Assembly: GCA_037101405.1 (NCBI GenBank)
Contig: AP017964.1
Coordinates: 930,001-994,000 of the forward strand
DNA from: Candidatus Megaera polyxenophila
Lineage (GTDB): Bacteria; Pseudomonadota; Alphaproteobacteria; Rickettsiales; Rickettsiaceae
Direction: 5' to 3'
Length of the DNA stretch: 64,000 nt
This document shows, in pieces, positions 35,121 through 45,365 of the stretch (its first letter is position 1; each line of letters begins with the position of its first letter). The notes below the pieces were generated by a model. It saw only the letters and a program-made list of their open reading frames with translations, was not told the DNA's origin and did no database searches. A program made the translations under genes and the position numbers.

Positions 35121-35846
35121 ATGAGAATTTTAAAAAATCTGGTCATTTTTTGCGGTTTTGCTATTGCAAGTAATGTTTTTGCTTCGGAATCGGTAAGTGT
35201 GCCAAAACAAAATGATTATTATGCAAATTATTATGAAGATACAGAAAGTACCTTGCTGTTTAAAATTAGAGGCTTTTATGCCGCTACAAATGCAAAAATG
35301 AGCAACTTACCTGCTCCGACAATTGCGGGGGCTTCAAAACCCGGAAAACTTGCACAACAGGGGTATGGCTTTGATACAGCTATGACAATATTTGTAACTG
35401 AAAATATTGCAGCTGAGGTCTCTCTTGGTCTTGGTTTCTACAAAGGTAAATCTTCTACGCTCTTAGGTGCTGCAGATGCTTACGGTAGCGGTGGTACTGG
35501 TCTTGGAAAAAGAAACCAAATTTTTATGGTCCCAGTTACCTTATCTGCCCAGTATCATGCTGCTCCATATGGTGGTCTTAGGCCTTATGTTGGTGCTGGT
35601 CTTAATGGGACCTACATGCATACACGTTCAAAAGCTATTAAAGTTGATAGTGGTTTTGGACCTGTACTCCAGGCAGGTGTAGATTTTATCTCAAAAGATG
35701 ATACCTTATTTACCTTAGATATCAGGCAATATTTGTTAAAAACAAAGGTTAAATTTAAAAAAGGCTTCCTTGCTACCGATGGTATCAGTTCAAAAGTTAA
35801 CTGGAATCCACTAGTGATTTCTGCCGGTTTCGGTTTTAAATTTTAG
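35121..35846 (+). CDS. OmpW-family outer membrane beta-barrel protein
   Basis: A 241-residue porin-like protein: signal peptide ending NVFAS (about residue 22), then an eight-stranded barrel with alternating hydrophobic strands, ENIAAEVSLGLGFYKG, LSAQYHAAPYGGLRPYVGAGLNGTY (key part LRPYVGAGLN, typical of OmpW), and a terminal aromatic SAGFGFKF that serves as the BAM signal. OmpW-type barrels carry small hydrophobic molecules. The gene follows the pilus locus by 145 bp; it is probably a separate unit, not a pilus component. Confidence 0.88.
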   Translation: MRILKNLVIFCGFAIASNVFASESVSVPKQNDYYANYYEDTESTLLFKIRGFYAATNAKMSNLPAPTIAGASKPGKLAQQGYGFDTAMTIFVTENIAAEVSLGLGFYKGKSSTLLGAADAYGSGGTGLGKRNQIFMVPVTLSAQYHAAPYGGLRPYVGAGLNGTYMHTRSKAIKVDSGFGPVLQAGVDFISKDDTLFTLDIRQYLLKTKVKFKKGFLATDGISSKVNWNPLVISAGFGFKF

Positions 35847-35865
35847 ATAGCCCTTTAGGCCTTTT

Positions 35866-36768
35866 GTGGACGGCTGGCTTAATTTATATAAACCAAGGGG
35901 TATAAGTTCTGCTAAAGCGGTAGCAGTTGTTAAAAGTTATTTTAAAAAATCTAGGATTGGTCATACCGGAACTTTAGATCTGGAAGCAGAAGGAGTCCTG
36001 CCGATAGCTATTGGCCAGGCAACAAAATTAGTAAGTATTCTCATTAATAGTTCAAAAGAGTATATATTTACTATTCAGTTTGGCTCTCAAACTGATACCG
36101 GTGATTTGGCTGGGAAAATTATTAAAAAAACAGATATTATTCCTACAGAAGATGAATGCCTGAATGTATGCCATAAATTTGTTGGTATAATCAAGCAAAT
36201 ACCTCCGATATATTCAGCACTAAAAATCAATGGAGTTAGGGCTTATAAGCTGGCAAGGCAGAATAAAGAATTTGAAGTAAACCCACGTTTCATAACAATT
36301 TATGACTTAAAATTATTATGTTATGATAGTCATACTAAGCGTGCAACTTATGTGGTCAATTGTTCTAAAGGTACATATGTTAGAACCCTAGCGGAAGATA
36401 TTTCTTTATCCTTGCATAGTTTAGGATTTGTGGTAGAATTGCGCCGCACAAGGGTTGGAATATTTACTGAAGAAAACTCAATAAATATGTTTAACATAAA
36501 CTGCAAAACTTTTGATGAAGCTCATGCTGTAGTTAAAAGTAAGTGCTTGAAGGTTGAAGATGTACTAGACGACATCCCGGTACTTGAAGTAGATGAATTA
36601 GTTGCCCAGAAAATTAGGTATGGCCAGCAATGTGATTTCGATAAAGTAGAAAATCATGATCAGATCTGGCTTAAATACGATAACAAAATTTTGGCTATAG
36701 GTAGTTTATCTGATGAAAGCTTCAAATCTTCAAGAGTGTTTAACTATAAAAAAGATGGAGAGGAATGA
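35866..36768 (+). CDS. truB: tRNA pseudouridine(55) synthase
   Basis: TruB makes pseudouridine 55 in the T loop of tRNAs. The 300 residues begin with a GTG at 35866 that matches the family N terminus ([15 protein letters not shown]). The catalytic Asp is in [36 protein letters not shown] and [14 protein letters not shown] follow. It overlaps rpsO by 4 bp (ATGA), the common truB-rpsO-pnp order. Confidence 0.96.
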   Translation: MDGWLNLYKPRGISSAKAVAVVKSYFKKSRIGHTGTLDLEAEGVLPIAIGQATKLVSILINSSKEYIFTIQFGSQTDTGDLAGKIIKKTDIIPTEDECLNVCHKFVGIIKQIPPIYSALKINGVRAYKLARQNKEFEVNPRFITIYDLKLLCYDSHTKRATYVVNCSKGTYVRTLAEDISLSLHSLGFVVELRRTRVGIFTEENSINMFNINCKTFDEAHAVVKSKCLKVEDVLDDIPVLEVDELVAQKIRYGQQCDFDKVENHDQIWLKYDNKILAIGSLSDESFKSSRVFNYKKDGEE

Positions 36769-37037
36769 TGTCGATACAAGCAGAGGTGAAAACAAAGCTA
36801 ATAAAGGAATATGCAAACGCCGAGAATGATACAGGTTCTGTTGAAGTGCAATGTGCTATCCTTTCGGAAAGAATCAAAAACCTGACTGAACACTTGCAGA
36901 GTAATCATAAAGATTTCTCTTCAAGAAGAGGGCTTTTAATGTTAGTCGGACGCAGGCGTAGGTTACTTAATTATCTAAAAAGTCAAAGCCTTGATAGGTA
37001 TGTTAAGCTAATAAACAAGCTTGGTATTAGGAAATAG
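36765..37037 (+). CDS. rpsO: 30S ribosomal protein S15
   Basis: S15 binds 16S rRNA in the platform. 90 residues, with the signature [23 protein letters not shown] (key part TGSVEVQ), [24 protein letters not shown] and the C-terminal [12 protein letters not shown]. The ATG overlaps the truB stop; a second ATG one codon later is equally good for the GAGAGG ribosome-binding site. A hairpin terminator follows at 37045-37066. Confidence 0.97.
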   Translation: MMSIQAEVKTKLIKEYANAENDTGSVEVQCAILSERIKNLTEHLQSNHKDFSSRRGLLMLVGRRRRLLNYLKSQSLDRYVKLINKLGIRK

Positions 37038-37044
37038 AGATGGT

Positions 37045-37066
37045 AAAGGGTCTTAAAAGACCCTTT
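37045..37066 (+). terminator. Hairpin after rpsO
   Basis: AAAGGGTC at 37045-37052 pairs perfectly with GACCCTTT at 37059-37066 around a TTAAAA loop, 8 bp after the rpsO stop. It is followed by only a few Ts (GTCGTTTGTT), so termination may be partial, letting some transcription continue into pnp. An equivalent hairpin between rpsO and pnp is processed in E. coli. Confidence 0.65.
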
Positions 37067-37118
37067 GTCGTTTGTTAAGAAAATTAGTAATACATATTGT
37101 AATCTGGTTAGATTTATA

Positions 37119-37172
37119 GGATTAGTTTTAGGCATCATACACAGAAGTGATTTTATAGGAGATGCCTAATCC
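37119..37172 (+). promoter_or_regulatory. Structured 5' leader of pnp
   Basis: AGGCATC (37130-37136) pairs with GATGCCT (37161-37167), and the stem is extended, past a 6-nt bulge, by GGATT (37119-37123) with AATCC (37168-37172): 12 bp in all. A second small hairpin, GGTAG-GAA-CTACC, lies at 37212-37224. Both are inside the 305-bp rpsO-pnp interval. In E. coli, RNase III and PNPase act on a pnp leader hairpin to autoregulate; a similar role here is an inference. Confidence 0.45.
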
Positions 37173-37342
37173 ATAAGTTTTTAATGGGTGTGGCATAGAT
37201 CAATACATACGGGTAGGAACTACCATCTAGAGCTTTGGAAGGTGTCAATTTCAGCTTGGGAACTATAAACCAGGACGCCAACCGGCATTTAGCCATTTTG
37301 ATGGTTCGTATACTAAACAATAAATTAGAAAAAGGTAAATGG

Positions 37343-39586
37343 ATGTTTAACGAAATAATAAAAAAAACTAACTGGAATGGTTCTGATCTTGAATTATCTA
37401 CCGGTAAAATAGCACGCCAGGCCGATGGCGCAGTAATGCTGAAAATGGGTGATGCGGCAATTTTATCTACGGTAGTTAGTGCAAAACAGGTAAAAGAGGG
37501 AGCAGATTTCTTTCCCCTTACTGTTAATTATCAGGAACGTGCTTATGCTGCAGGAAAAATTCCTGGTGGTTTTTTTAAAAGAGAAGGAAGAGGTAGTGAA
37601 AAAGAAATATTAGTCTCAAGATTAATAGATCGTCCTATAAGGCCGTTATTTCATCCTGGTTTTTTAAATGAAACGCAAGTTCTTTGTACGGTACATTCTT
37701 ATGATCCAAAACATAATCTTGATATTTTATCAATAATAGGAGCTTCGGCTGCGCTTGCCGTTTCTGGTATTCCTTATCTGGACATAGTTGCTGCAAGTAG
37801 AGTTGGGTACATTGACGGACAATATGTTTTAAATCCTTCGCTTGAAGAGCTAGGGAATAGTAAATTAGATTTGGTTGTGGCAGGTACAAAAGACTCAGTA
37901 ATGATGGTAGAGTCAGAAGCGTCATTGCTTACCGAAGAGCAAATGCTCGAAGCAGTAAAATTTGGTCATCAAGGATTCCAGCCAGTAATAGAACTGATAG
38001 AAGATCTCAAAAAAGCTGTTGATAAAGCTCCGTGGGAAACAAAAGAGCTATTTCCGCAAGTTCTAAAAGACCAAATACGAAATTTAACAAAAGAAGCGAT
38101 TAAAGAAGCCTTTACGCTCCAAATAAAACAGGAAAGATATACTTTAATTAGTGATATAAGATCAGCAATGATAGAAAAATTTACTGCTAATGAAGAATAT
38201 AGTGCGGTTCAGGTGATTTTTGCTTTTAAAGAAGTAGAATCTGAAATCCTTAGAGCTGATGCTTTAAAAAATAGGGTCAGAATTGATGGTAGAAAACCTG
38301 ATGAAATTAGACCAATAGAGTGTGAAACCTCCTTGTTTCCAAGTACCCACGGTTCTGCTTTATTTACAAGAGGTGAAACCCAAGGGCTAGTAATAACAAC
38401 TCTTGGTACAGGTCAGGATGAGCAGATAATTGACGCTTTGGAAGGGGAATATAAGGAGTATTTCCTGTTAAATTACTTGTTTCCACCATATTGTGTAGGC
38501 GATGCGTCACCTCTTAGAGCACCAAGCAGAAGGGAAGTGGGGCATGGCAAACTTGCCTGGAGAGCTTTAAAGAGAGCTTTGCCAACAAGAACTGAATTTC
38601 CTTATACCATAAGGGTGGTATCGGAAATTACGGAATCTAACGGTTCATCTTCAATGGCAACAGTTTGTGGCGGTTCAATGTCTATGATGGATGCGGGTAT
38701 TCCAATGATAGCCCCAATTTCAGGTATTGCTATGGGTCTTATTAAGGAAGGTGATAATTTTATAGTTTTATCAGATATTATTGCTGACGAGGATCATTTA
38801 GGAGACATGGACTTTAAGGTTGCCGGTAGCAAAGATGGTATTACTGCCTTACAGATGGATATTAAAGTTAGGGGTATTACTTTTGAAATAATGGAAAAAG
38901 CTCTAGAGCAAGCAAAAGCCGGACGCATTCATATTTTGGGTAAAATGGCTACAGCTATCACAACTAATAATTTAGTAAGTCAAAATGCCCCGATGATAGA
39001 ATCCTTTAAGGTCGGTAAGGATAAAATTAGGGAAATAATTGGCCCTGGGGGGAAAATTATTAGAGAGATCTGCGAAACAACAGGAGCTAAAATTGACATC
39101 ACAGATGAAGGACTAGTTTCCATATCGGCGGTTGGTAGGGATAAATTGGATGCCGCAATTAGCAGAGTAAAAGCAATTGCAGTTGATCCTGAAATAGGTG
39201 ATATTTTTGAAGGCACAGTAGTGAAAATCTTAGAAGCAGGAGCTTTTGTTAATTATTCCGGCAATAGAGATGGATTTGTCCATATTAGCGAAATTTCGCA
39301 TGAAAGGGTGGAGTCGGTTACAGGATCTCTAAAAGAAGGACAAAAAGTTAAAGTAAAGCTTATAGGTTTTGATCGTGGTAAAGCAAAATTAACTATCAAA
39401 AATGCTGAGGGTTCTCAGCCTGAAAAACCTAAAAAAGAAGTTCAGCTAAATGAAAAAGCCGTGATTCCTAAAAATGTTACCCCACCACCAACTTCTAAAG
39501 GTGAAAAAAGGGAAGTAGCTAAAAAATGGAAAAACAAGCCAGTTAGTGAAGATGAAAACATAACTGAGAGAAAATACTTCAATTAA
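37343..39586 (+). CDS. pnp: Polyribonucleotide nucleotidyltransferase (PNPase)
   Basis: A 3'-5' phosphorolytic exoribonuclease, about 747 residues from the ATG at 37343 ([13 protein letters not shown]); the frame stays open to 37235 but those 36 codons lie in the structured leader. Two RNase PH domains flank a helical domain: [27 protein letters not shown] (key part [11 protein letters not shown]) and the second with [19 protein letters not shown] and the active-site [17 protein letters not shown] domain ([15 protein letters not shown]) and an S1 domain ([15 protein letters not shown]) follow, then a charged tail of about 55 residues. Confidence 0.97.
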   Translation: MFNEIIKKTNWNGSDLELSTGKIARQADGAVMLKMGDAAILSTVVSAKQVKEGADFFPLTVNYQERAYAAGKIPGGFFKREGRGSEKEILVSRLIDRPIRPLFHPGFLNETQVLCTVHSYDPKHNLDILSIIGASAALAVSGIPYLDIVAASRVGYIDGQYVLNPSLEELGNSKLDLVVAGTKDSVMMVESEASLLTEEQMLEAVKFGHQGFQPVIELIEDLKKAVDKAPWETKELFPQVLKDQIRNLTKEAIKEAFTLQIKQERYTLISDIRSAMIEKFTANEEYSAVQVIFAFKEVESEILRADALKNRVRIDGRKPDEIRPIECETSLFPSTHGSALFTRGETQGLVITTLGTGQDEQIIDALEGEYKEYFLLNYLFPPYCVGDASPLRAPSRREVGHGKLAWRALKRALPTRTEFPYTIRVVSEITESNGSSSMATVCGGSMSMMDAGIPMIAPISGIAMGLIKEGDNFIVLSDIIADEDHLGDMDFKVAGSKDGITALQMDIKVRGITFEIMEKALEQAKAGRIHILGKMATAITTNNLVSQNAPMIESFKVGKDKIREIIGPGGKIIREICETTGAKIDITDEGLVSISAVGRDKLDAAISRVKAIAVDPEIGDIFEGTVVKILEAGAFVNYSGNRDGFVHISEISHERVESVTGSLKEGQKVKVKLIGFDRGKAKLTIKNAEGSQPEKPKKEVQLNEKAVIPKNVTPPPTSKGEKREVAKKWKNKPVSEDENITERKYFN

Positions 39587-39700
39587 TCTGAATTGCGGTT
39601 TCTTGATAGTAGTTGTGCTTAGATTTTACATATTATAATATTAAAGTATTTCGAAAGAGAACGTGCTACTAATGATGTAAGTTTTTAAGCAGTAATTAAG

Positions 39701-40282
39701 ATGCCTTTTATACACAAGTCCTTTTACTTTTTACGTCACGGAGAGACTGACTGGAACAAACAGCAGAGAATTATGGGCCAGTCAGACATTCCGTTAAATA
39801 AAAACGGTGTCTTACAAGCAAAAACAGTAGCTGAGAAAATTCAAGTTTTACCAATTGATGCAATCGTTACCTCACCACTTAAAAGAGCTTATGCAACAGC
39901 AGAAATAATAGGCAATAAAATTCGCCAACCTGTCTTCATCGAAAATGACTTACAGGAATTTTGCTGGGGTGTTATGGAAGGAAAAGTAAAAGGGGATTGT
40001 TCTTACAAGGACACTCCTTTTGAACCAGAAAAATGGTGGAAACAGGGTATAGTACCGACGGGTGCGGAAGCTTTTTCCGAGTTTGTAAGTAGAGCAGTGA
40101 AAGCTACTAACTACCATTTACCCCTTTATCAAAGTATATTATTTGTAGCACACGGTGGTATAATTATGGCTATACTTGCAGCTATCAGCAAACCACCACA
40201 GAGGGTTGATAATACTGCTTTATTTCATTTCACGCCCCCTGATCTTGGTAAAACCTCTTGGGATGTTAATATAATTAACTAA
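39701..40282 (+). CDS. Histidine phosphatase family protein (phosphoglycerate mutase-like)
   Basis: A 193-residue branch-2 histidine phosphatase fold. The RHG motif is FLRHGETDWN (His13 is the phospho-acceptor), then RAYATAEI, the acidic ENDLQEFCWGVMEGK and the second catalytic His in VAHGGIIMAIL. Family members include dPGM-like, CobC-like and generic phosphatases; the short length points to a small-molecule phosphatase rather than the glycolytic mutase. It stands alone, 114 bp after pnp. Confidence 0.82.
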   Translation: MPFIHKSFYFLRHGETDWNKQQRIMGQSDIPLNKNGVLQAKTVAEKIQVLPIDAIVTSPLKRAYATAEIIGNKIRQPVFIENDLQEFCWGVMEGKVKGDCSYKDTPFEPEKWWKQGIVPTGAEAFSEFVSRAVKATNYHLPLYQSILFVAHGGIIMAILAAISKPPQRVDNTALFHFTPPDLGKTSWDVNIIN

Positions 40283-40319
40283 AAATTTTTATCATTATAA
40301 TTATAATCGATTTTGAAAC

Positions 40320-40499
40320 ATGCAACGGTTTTATCTATTATTTAAGCTTGGATTATTGTATTTAATCAGCCCTGGCTTATATTTAGCATCTAAATATAAA
40401 TTACCAGAAGATACGGTAATGTTGTTCCGCATGACTGTTAATATCACTTATTATACTGCTATTATTGCAATTATTTTTATAATAAAATATAAGCAATAA
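40320..40499 (+). CDS. Small membrane protein (59 aa), hypothetical
   Basis: A 59-residue frame 37 bp after the phosphatase gene. Two hydrophobic spans (about residues 6-22 and 37-56, the latter ITYYTAIIAIIFIIKY) are joined by a short polar loop with KYKLPEDTVMLF. The amino acid composition is that of a real membrane protein, but the SD is weak and I recognise no family. It may be in the same transcript as the phosphatase. Confidence 0.5.
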   Translation: MQRFYLLFKLGLLYLISPGLYLASKYKLPEDTVMLFRMTVNITYYTAIIAIIFIIKYKQ

Positions 40500-40614
40500 A
40501 TATCAAAAAACTTATCATTTAAAATTTGCAACATAAAATAATATTTGTTTTATTTACTAGGATTTTGCTTCTATTATTCTTATCATAAATTATATATAAT
40601 ATAAGGTTATTCTA

Positions 40615-41637
40615 GTGTCTGAAAATCGCTTCTGTAAAAATTGGGGCCCATTTAAATTAGGCCAGATTGCTTCTGTTATTGGTGCAAATATTGCATATAA
40701 TCAAACTGATCTCTTGATAGGCGATATCAAATCCTTAAAAGATGCAGGTAGTGGGGATTTAACGTTTCTAAGCAATAAAAAATATGTAGCTGGGCTTAAA
40801 GTGTGTAAAGCAGCTGTCTGTCTTGTTCCTCTAAATTTCGAGCTAGAGTCTAAAATCATCCCTATTCTGCTTCAAGTACCAAATCCTTATTATGCTTACG
40901 CTTTGCTAGTTGATTTATTTTATGCTCCGGCAAAAGAACTGAAAGGGTGGATAGCACCTTCCGCATTTATAGCTAAATCTGCTAAAATTGGTAAAAATTG
41001 TTATATAGATCATAATGTGGTAATAGAAGAAAATGTTGAGATAGGAGATGATTGCGTAATTGAATCAGGTAGTTTCGTTGATTACGGTGTCCGAATTGGC
41101 CACAGAGCTAGAATTGGTTCAAATGTATCTATTTCTTATGCGTTAATAGGTGATGATGTAGTAATCCTACCTGGAGCTAGAATCGGACAGGACGGTTTCG
41201 GTTTTGCTACTCATCAAGGGGTGCATAAAAAAATATATCATACGGGATCGGTAATAATAGGCAATAATGTTGAAATCGGCGCAAACACAACTATTGATCG
41301 AGGTTCGATGAATAATACAATAATTGAGGATTTATGTAGAATAGATAATTTAGTTCAAATAGGTCATAATGTTCACATAAAAAAAGGTGCAATTCTGGTA
41401 GCGCAGGTGGGTATTGCTGGTAGTAGTGTGATAGGTTCTTATTGTGCACTTGGAGGGCAGGTAGGAGTGGCAGGACATATTACCATTACTGATAATGTAC
41501 AAATTGCTGGTCAAGGCGGGGTAATTCAGGATATAAAGGAATCAGGAATTATGGGAGGAACGCCGGCTGTTCCGATAAAGGACTGGCATAGGCAGACCAT
41601 AATTTTAAAAAAATTAATTAATGAAAAAAAGAAATGA
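40615..41637 (+). CDS. lpxD: UDP-3-O-(3-hydroxyacyl)glucosamine N-acyltransferase
   Basis: LpxD adds the second 3-hydroxyacyl chain in lipid A synthesis. 340 residues from a GTG at 40615. An N-terminal uridine-binding domain ([22 protein letters not shown]) precedes a left-handed beta helix of hexapeptide repeats ([20 protein letters not shown] and on). The catalytic-site region [17 protein letters not shown] and [12 protein letters not shown] are present. First gene of lpxD-fabZ-lpxA-lpxI, overlapping fabZ by 4 bp (ATGA). Confidence 0.96.
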   Translation: MSENRFCKNWGPFKLGQIASVIGANIAYNQTDLLIGDIKSLKDAGSGDLTFLSNKKYVAGLKVCKAAVCLVPLNFELESKIIPILLQVPNPYYAYALLVDLFYAPAKELKGWIAPSAFIAKSAKIGKNCYIDHNVVIEENVEIGDDCVIESGSFVDYGVRIGHRARIGSNVSISYALIGDDVVILPGARIGQDGFGFATHQGVHKKIYHTGSVIIGNNVEIGANTTIDRGSMNNTIIEDLCRIDNLVQIGHNVHIKKGAILVAQVGIAGSSVIGSYCALGGQVGVAGHITITDNVQIAGQGGVIQDIKESGIMGGTPAVPIKDWHRQTIILKKLINEKKK

Positions 41638-42095
41638 ATACGCAAGAAGATACATCAATGGATATCAATCAAATAATGTCGATAATACCTCATAGGTATC
41701 CTTTTTTATTGATAGATAGAATTAAAGAAATAATTTTAGGGGAATCTATAATTGGTATTAAAAATATAACTTTTAATGAACCTCAATTTACTGGACATTT
41801 CCCAAGCAGGCCGATAATGCCAGGAGTTTTAATTATTGAAGCAATGGCGCAATTATCAGCTGTGCTAGTGGCTAAATCCATGGAGACTACTGAAGATAAA
41901 GAAGTATTTTTTATGTCTATTGAGGAATCAAAATTTAGGAAAATAGTAGAACCGGGGGATTGTCTGGTTATGTATTCTAGTATAGTTCAAAACCGTGGTT
42001 CTGTTTGGAAATTCAAGGCACGTGCAGAAGTTGACGGTAAAATCGCATCGGAAGCAGTTTTTACTGCAATGGTAAGAGATAAAAATAAAGGATAA
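41634..42095 (+). CDS. fabZ: 3-hydroxyacyl-[acyl-carrier-protein] dehydratase
   Basis: FabZ dehydrates 3-hydroxyacyl-ACP in fatty acid synthesis, competing with lipid A enzymes for the same substrate. 153 residues; [14 protein letters not shown] near residue 15, catalytic His in [15 protein letters not shown] and Glu in [11 protein letters not shown]. The ATG overlaps the lpxD stop; a later ATG at 41658 would give the more usual N terminus ([10 protein letters not shown]) and cannot be excluded. Confidence 0.96.
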   Translation: MNTQEDTSMDINQIMSIIPHRYPFLLIDRIKEIILGESIIGIKNITFNEPQFTGHFPSRPIMPGVLIIEAMAQLSAVLVAKSMETTEDKEVFFMSIEESKFRKIVEPGDCLVMYSSIVQNRGSVWKFKARAEVDGKIASEAVFTAMVRDKNKG

Positions 42096-42098
42096 GAG

Positions 42099-42881
42099 AT
42101 GATACATAAGAGTGCCCTAGTTAGTAAAAAGGCTAAAATTGGAAATAATGTAAAAATAGGACCATTTTCAATTATTGGCGATAAGGCTATTATTGGGGAT
42201 AACGTAGAAATAAAATCACATGTGGTTATTGAGGGGAGAGTGACAATTGGTGAAGCAACAATTATTTATCCATTTGCTTCCTTATGTTATCCACAGACTT
42301 TAAAATATCAGGGGGAAGATTCAGAAATTATTATTGGTAAAAACAATACAATTCGAGAATATGTAACGATTCAGCATGGAACTGAGGACGGTTCAATGCG
42401 TACTACTATTGGTGATAATTGCTTATTTATGGTAGGTGTTCATATTGCCCATAATTGTACTGTCGGCAATAATGTAATTTTTGCTAATTATGTTAGTCTT
42501 GCTGGTCATGTTAATGTAGGGGACTTTGCAATTATCGGAGGTCTTTCAGCTGTGCAGCAGTTTGTTAGAGTGGGCTCTCATACAATGATAGGTGGGATAT
42601 CTGCGGTAGTAAGAGATCTTGTTCCTTATGGCCTTGCAACAAGTGATAGGGCTCACCTGGAAGGTCTTAATTTGGTTGGTATGAATAGGCGTGGTTTTGA
42701 TAAACAGCAATCTCTGGAAGCAAGCAAAGTAATAAGAGAGATATTTAATGAAAATTCCGAAAATGTTTTTACTAAACGCATTGAACTTGCTCGGGAGAAT
42801 TACCCCGATAATAAAATTGTCCAAGAGATAGCTGAATTTCTTCTGGCCGATAAAAACAGGAGTTTTTGTGGTTTTAAATAA
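42099..42881 (+). CDS. lpxA: UDP-N-acetylglucosamine acyltransferase
   Basis: LpxA puts the first 3-hydroxyacyl chain on UDP-GlcNAc, opening lipid A synthesis. 260 residues: hexapeptide beta helix (HKSALVSKKAKIGNNVKIGP), the catalytic His region MVGVHIAHNCTVGNNV, NLVGMNRRGFDKQ and a C-terminal helical domain. It starts 3 bp after fabZ and overlaps lpxI by 14 bp. Confidence 0.97.
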   Translation: MIHKSALVSKKAKIGNNVKIGPFSIIGDKAIIGDNVEIKSHVVIEGRVTIGEATIIYPFASLCYPQTLKYQGEDSEIIIGKNNTIREYVTIQHGTEDGSMRTTIGDNCLFMVGVHIAHNCTVGNNVIFANYVSLAGHVNVGDFAIIGGLSAVQQFVRVGSHTMIGGISAVVRDLVPYGLATSDRAHLEGLNLVGMNRRGFDKQQSLEASKVIREIFNENSENVFTKRIELARENYPDNKIVQEIAEFLLADKNRSFCGFK

Positions 42882-43689
42882 GAATAACTTAGGTATTATC
42901 GCTGGAAGTGGGCTGTTGCCCTCTGAGATTGCAGATTTACACTTAAAACAAGGAGGCAATGTTTATATTGCTGTTCTGGAAGGGGAAACCGATATTTTAC
43001 ACATTACTAAATATCAGTACAAGCAGTTCCCGATAGGATCGGTTGGGGCACTTCTTGAGTATTTTAGAGAAAATAATGTAAAAGAAATTATTATCATCGG
43101 CGGTATAACAAGGCCTGATTTAAAATCGGTGAAAGTAGATAAAGCAGGTTCTCTCTTAATAGCTAAAATTTTAAAGGAAAAATTTTTAGGTGATGATAAT
43201 ATATTAAAGATAATTTCTGATTTTATTGAATCGAAAGGTTTCAAAGTTATTTCCCCTAAAACTTTATTAGAGCTTGGCACTTATGAAAAATTATATGTGA
43301 GTAATAAATTGCCTTCTAAACAGGATCAAATAGATATTGAGCTTGGCTCGCAAGTTATTAAATCTTTAAGCAATCTTGATATCGGGCAGTCAGTTATCAT
43401 TGCTGATGGTTATGTACTTGGTATTGAAGCTGCAGAAGGAACTGACGCTTTAATTAGGCGCTGTGAATTGCTCAGAAAAACTGAAAGAGGAGGGGTTCTG
43501 GTTAAAATGGCCAAGTTAACGCAGGATATGCGTCTTGATCTACCGACAATTGGCCCAGATACTATATTTTACCTTGCGAAACATGGCTATAATGGCCTTG
43601 CTATCCAAAAATCCGGGGTGATAATTGTAAAACCTGCAGAAACCCTTACACTACTTAATGAACACGATTTATTTATATCTTACATATGA
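42868..43689 (+). CDS. lpxI: UDP-2,3-diacylglucosamine pyrophosphatase LpxI (DUF1009)
   Basis: LpxI cleaves UDP-2,3-diacylglucosamine to lipid X; it replaces LpxH in alphaproteobacteria. 273 residues from a GTG at 42868 with AGGAG in the preceding lpxA codons. The N terminus LGIIAGSGLLPSEIADLHL is typical, as are IIIGGITRPDLKSV, the nucleotide-site IADGYVLGIEAAEGTDAL and KMAKLTQDMRLDLPTIGPDT (key part DLPTIGPDT). It overlaps lpxA by 14 bp and the peptidase gene by 4 bp. Confidence 0.94.
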   Translation: MVLNKNNLGIIAGSGLLPSEIADLHLKQGGNVYIAVLEGETDILHITKYQYKQFPIGSVGALLEYFRENNVKEIIIIGGITRPDLKSVKVDKAGSLLIAKILKEKFLGDDNILKIISDFIESKGFKVISPKTLLELGTYEKLYVSNKLPSKQDQIDIELGSQVIKSLSNLDIGQSVIIADGYVLGIEAAEGTDALIRRCELLRKTERGGVLVKMAKLTQDMRLDLPTIGPDTIFYLAKHGYNGLAIQKSGVIIVKPAETLTLLNEHDLFISYI

Positions 43690-45365
43690 ATAAATTTAGT
43701 AGCTGTATTATAATTATTTTCTTATGGGGTATTGCATCGTCTAATGTTGTTTTTGCTAATAGCTATTCCTCAATTTATTATACCATTACTCCTTTATTCG
43801 GAAATAAAGCACCGGCAATAAAAGTAACGGCAGATATTAGAGGGGATATAAAGGATCAATTAGTTGTTGATTTGCCATGCAGATGGGCTAGCGGTGAATA
43901 TGTAGAACAGCTGAAAGAGGTTAAGGTAGATAATTTTAGCTATCGCATAATTTCAAATAATGAACTTTGCAACCAGCTGATCATAGCAACACCTAAGTCT
44001 ACTGATAGAGTTATTATAAATTATGAGATTCATCAAAAAAAGGGTGATCCGGCCGAAGTCCATGAAGCAATTATCCGTACAGATTTAGTACATAGTGTCG
44101 GTTATGGAATATTTGCCATACCAAATGATGCACGAGAGGCAGGTGAAGTATCTTTTTCTATAGAATGGAAAGAAATGCCGAGTAAATGGAAAACGATTTC
44201 ATCTTACGGGATTGCTCAGTTCCTCAATTTTAGAGCAAAAGCGCAGGAATTACTACATGCAATTTATGCGGCAGGAAACTTACGTATGTATCAGATTGCT
44301 GATAATAAAAATCCGGTTTTCTTGTCACTCTATGGGTCTTTTGATATTAAAGATGGCTTAATTGTTACTTCACTTCAAGAGATTGTTAAAACTCAAAGGT
44401 CGTTCTTTAATGATCATGATTTTCCTTATTATGTTATAAGTTTAATTGAAGGAAATGATACAAATTCAATGGGAGGAACTAGATTATACGATAGTTTTGC
44501 AGCTTATTTACCAAAAGGCATGAAGCATTTGGATTATTATATTCTTTTTGCCCATGAGCATTTACATAATTGGCTAGGAGGTAAAATACATAATAATGGG
44601 CGAGACAGCTTGGATTATTGGTGGAGTGAAGGATTTACTGATTATTATGCAAGGGTTCTAGCATTACGTTCTGGAGGTATTTCGCTTGAAGAATTTATTG
44701 ATGAATGCAATCAAATATTGAGAAATTACTACTTATCTCCTGTGATAAATCAACCTAACACCACGATCAAAAATAGTTACTGGAAAAATGAAAATGTACA
44801 AAAACTTCCGTATACTCGCGGTTTTGTTTTTGCTATTTACCTAAATAGCCTTATTAAACTCCATGATGATACAAAATCTATAGATAATATTATATTAGAT
44901 CTGTTTAAAATCGCAAAACAACAACCATTTTCTGTAAAATCTTTTAAAGAGAGCGCTAAAAACTATATATTCCAAGGGATTGAACAGGAAATTGCTAGAT
45001 TTATAGATCAAGGAAAAATAATTGATTTAACTGCTGCTGCCTCTATTTTACCTCTGGAAAAAATAAAAATGGGTCCGTATGAGCGTGGTTTTAATAGGGA
45101 TAAAATCTTAAAAAACAAAATTATACATAATATTAACCCTAACAGTAACGCTTATAAAGCCGGATTAAGAAATGGAGATAAAGTAGTAGAATTTAGTTTT
45201 CCTAAAGGCTCTGATCCTGATCAGATAGCAACAATAAAAACAATTAATAAAACATTTAAATTCAGACCAGAGAGTGATAATAAAAAAGAAATATATCAAT
45301 TTAAATCAAACTTATCCTCAGAAGATAAGCTGAAAATCAAAAGATTCTTTGGAGTTGAAATTTAA
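43686..45365 (+). CDS. M61 family metallopeptidase, exported
   Basis: A 559-residue glycyl-aminopeptidase-like protein. A signal peptide ends near VVFA (residue 24). The zinc site is complete: H290-E-H-L-H294 in FAHEHLHNWLGG and Glu315 in WWSEGFTDYYA; SMGGTRLYDSF marks the substrate-edge strand. The last ~100 residues form a degenerate PDZ-like domain (INPNSNAYKAGLRNGDKVVEF). M61 enzymes clip peptides with N-terminal Gly/Ala; the target here is unknown. Its ATG overlaps the lpxI stop (ATGA), so it is coupled to the lipid A operon, suggesting an envelope role. Confidence 0.88.
   Translation: MNKFSSCIIIIFLWGIASSNVVFANSYSSIYYTITPLFGNKAPAIKVTADIRGDIKDQLVVDLPCRWASGEYVEQLKEVKVDNFSYRIISNNELCNQLIIATPKSTDRVIINYEIHQKKGDPAEVHEAIIRTDLVHSVGYGIFAIPNDAREAGEVSFSIEWKEMPSKWKTISSYGIAQFLNFRAKAQELLHAIYAAGNLRMYQIADNKNPVFLSLYGSFDIKDGLIVTSLQEIVKTQRSFFNDHDFPYYVISLIEGNDTNSMGGTRLYDSFAAYLPKGMKHLDYYILFAHEHLHNWLGGKIHNNGRDSLDYWWSEGFTDYYARVLALRSGGISLEEFIDECNQILRNYYLSPVINQPNTTIKNSYWKNENVQKLPYTRGFVFAIYLNSLIKLHDDTKSIDNIILDLFKIAKQQPFSVKSFKESAKNYIFQGIEQEIARFIDQGKIIDLTAAASILPLEKIKMGPYERGFNRDKILKNKIIHNINPNSNAYKAGLRNGDKVVEFSFPKGSDPDQIATIKTINKTFKFRPESDNKKEIYQFKSNLSSEDKLKIKRFFGVEI

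Noticed and set aside
42546..42959. 137-codon minus-strand frame across lpxA/lpxI
   Set aside because: It is antisense to two overlapping, well-conserved lipid A genes and has no recognisable domain or start signal.
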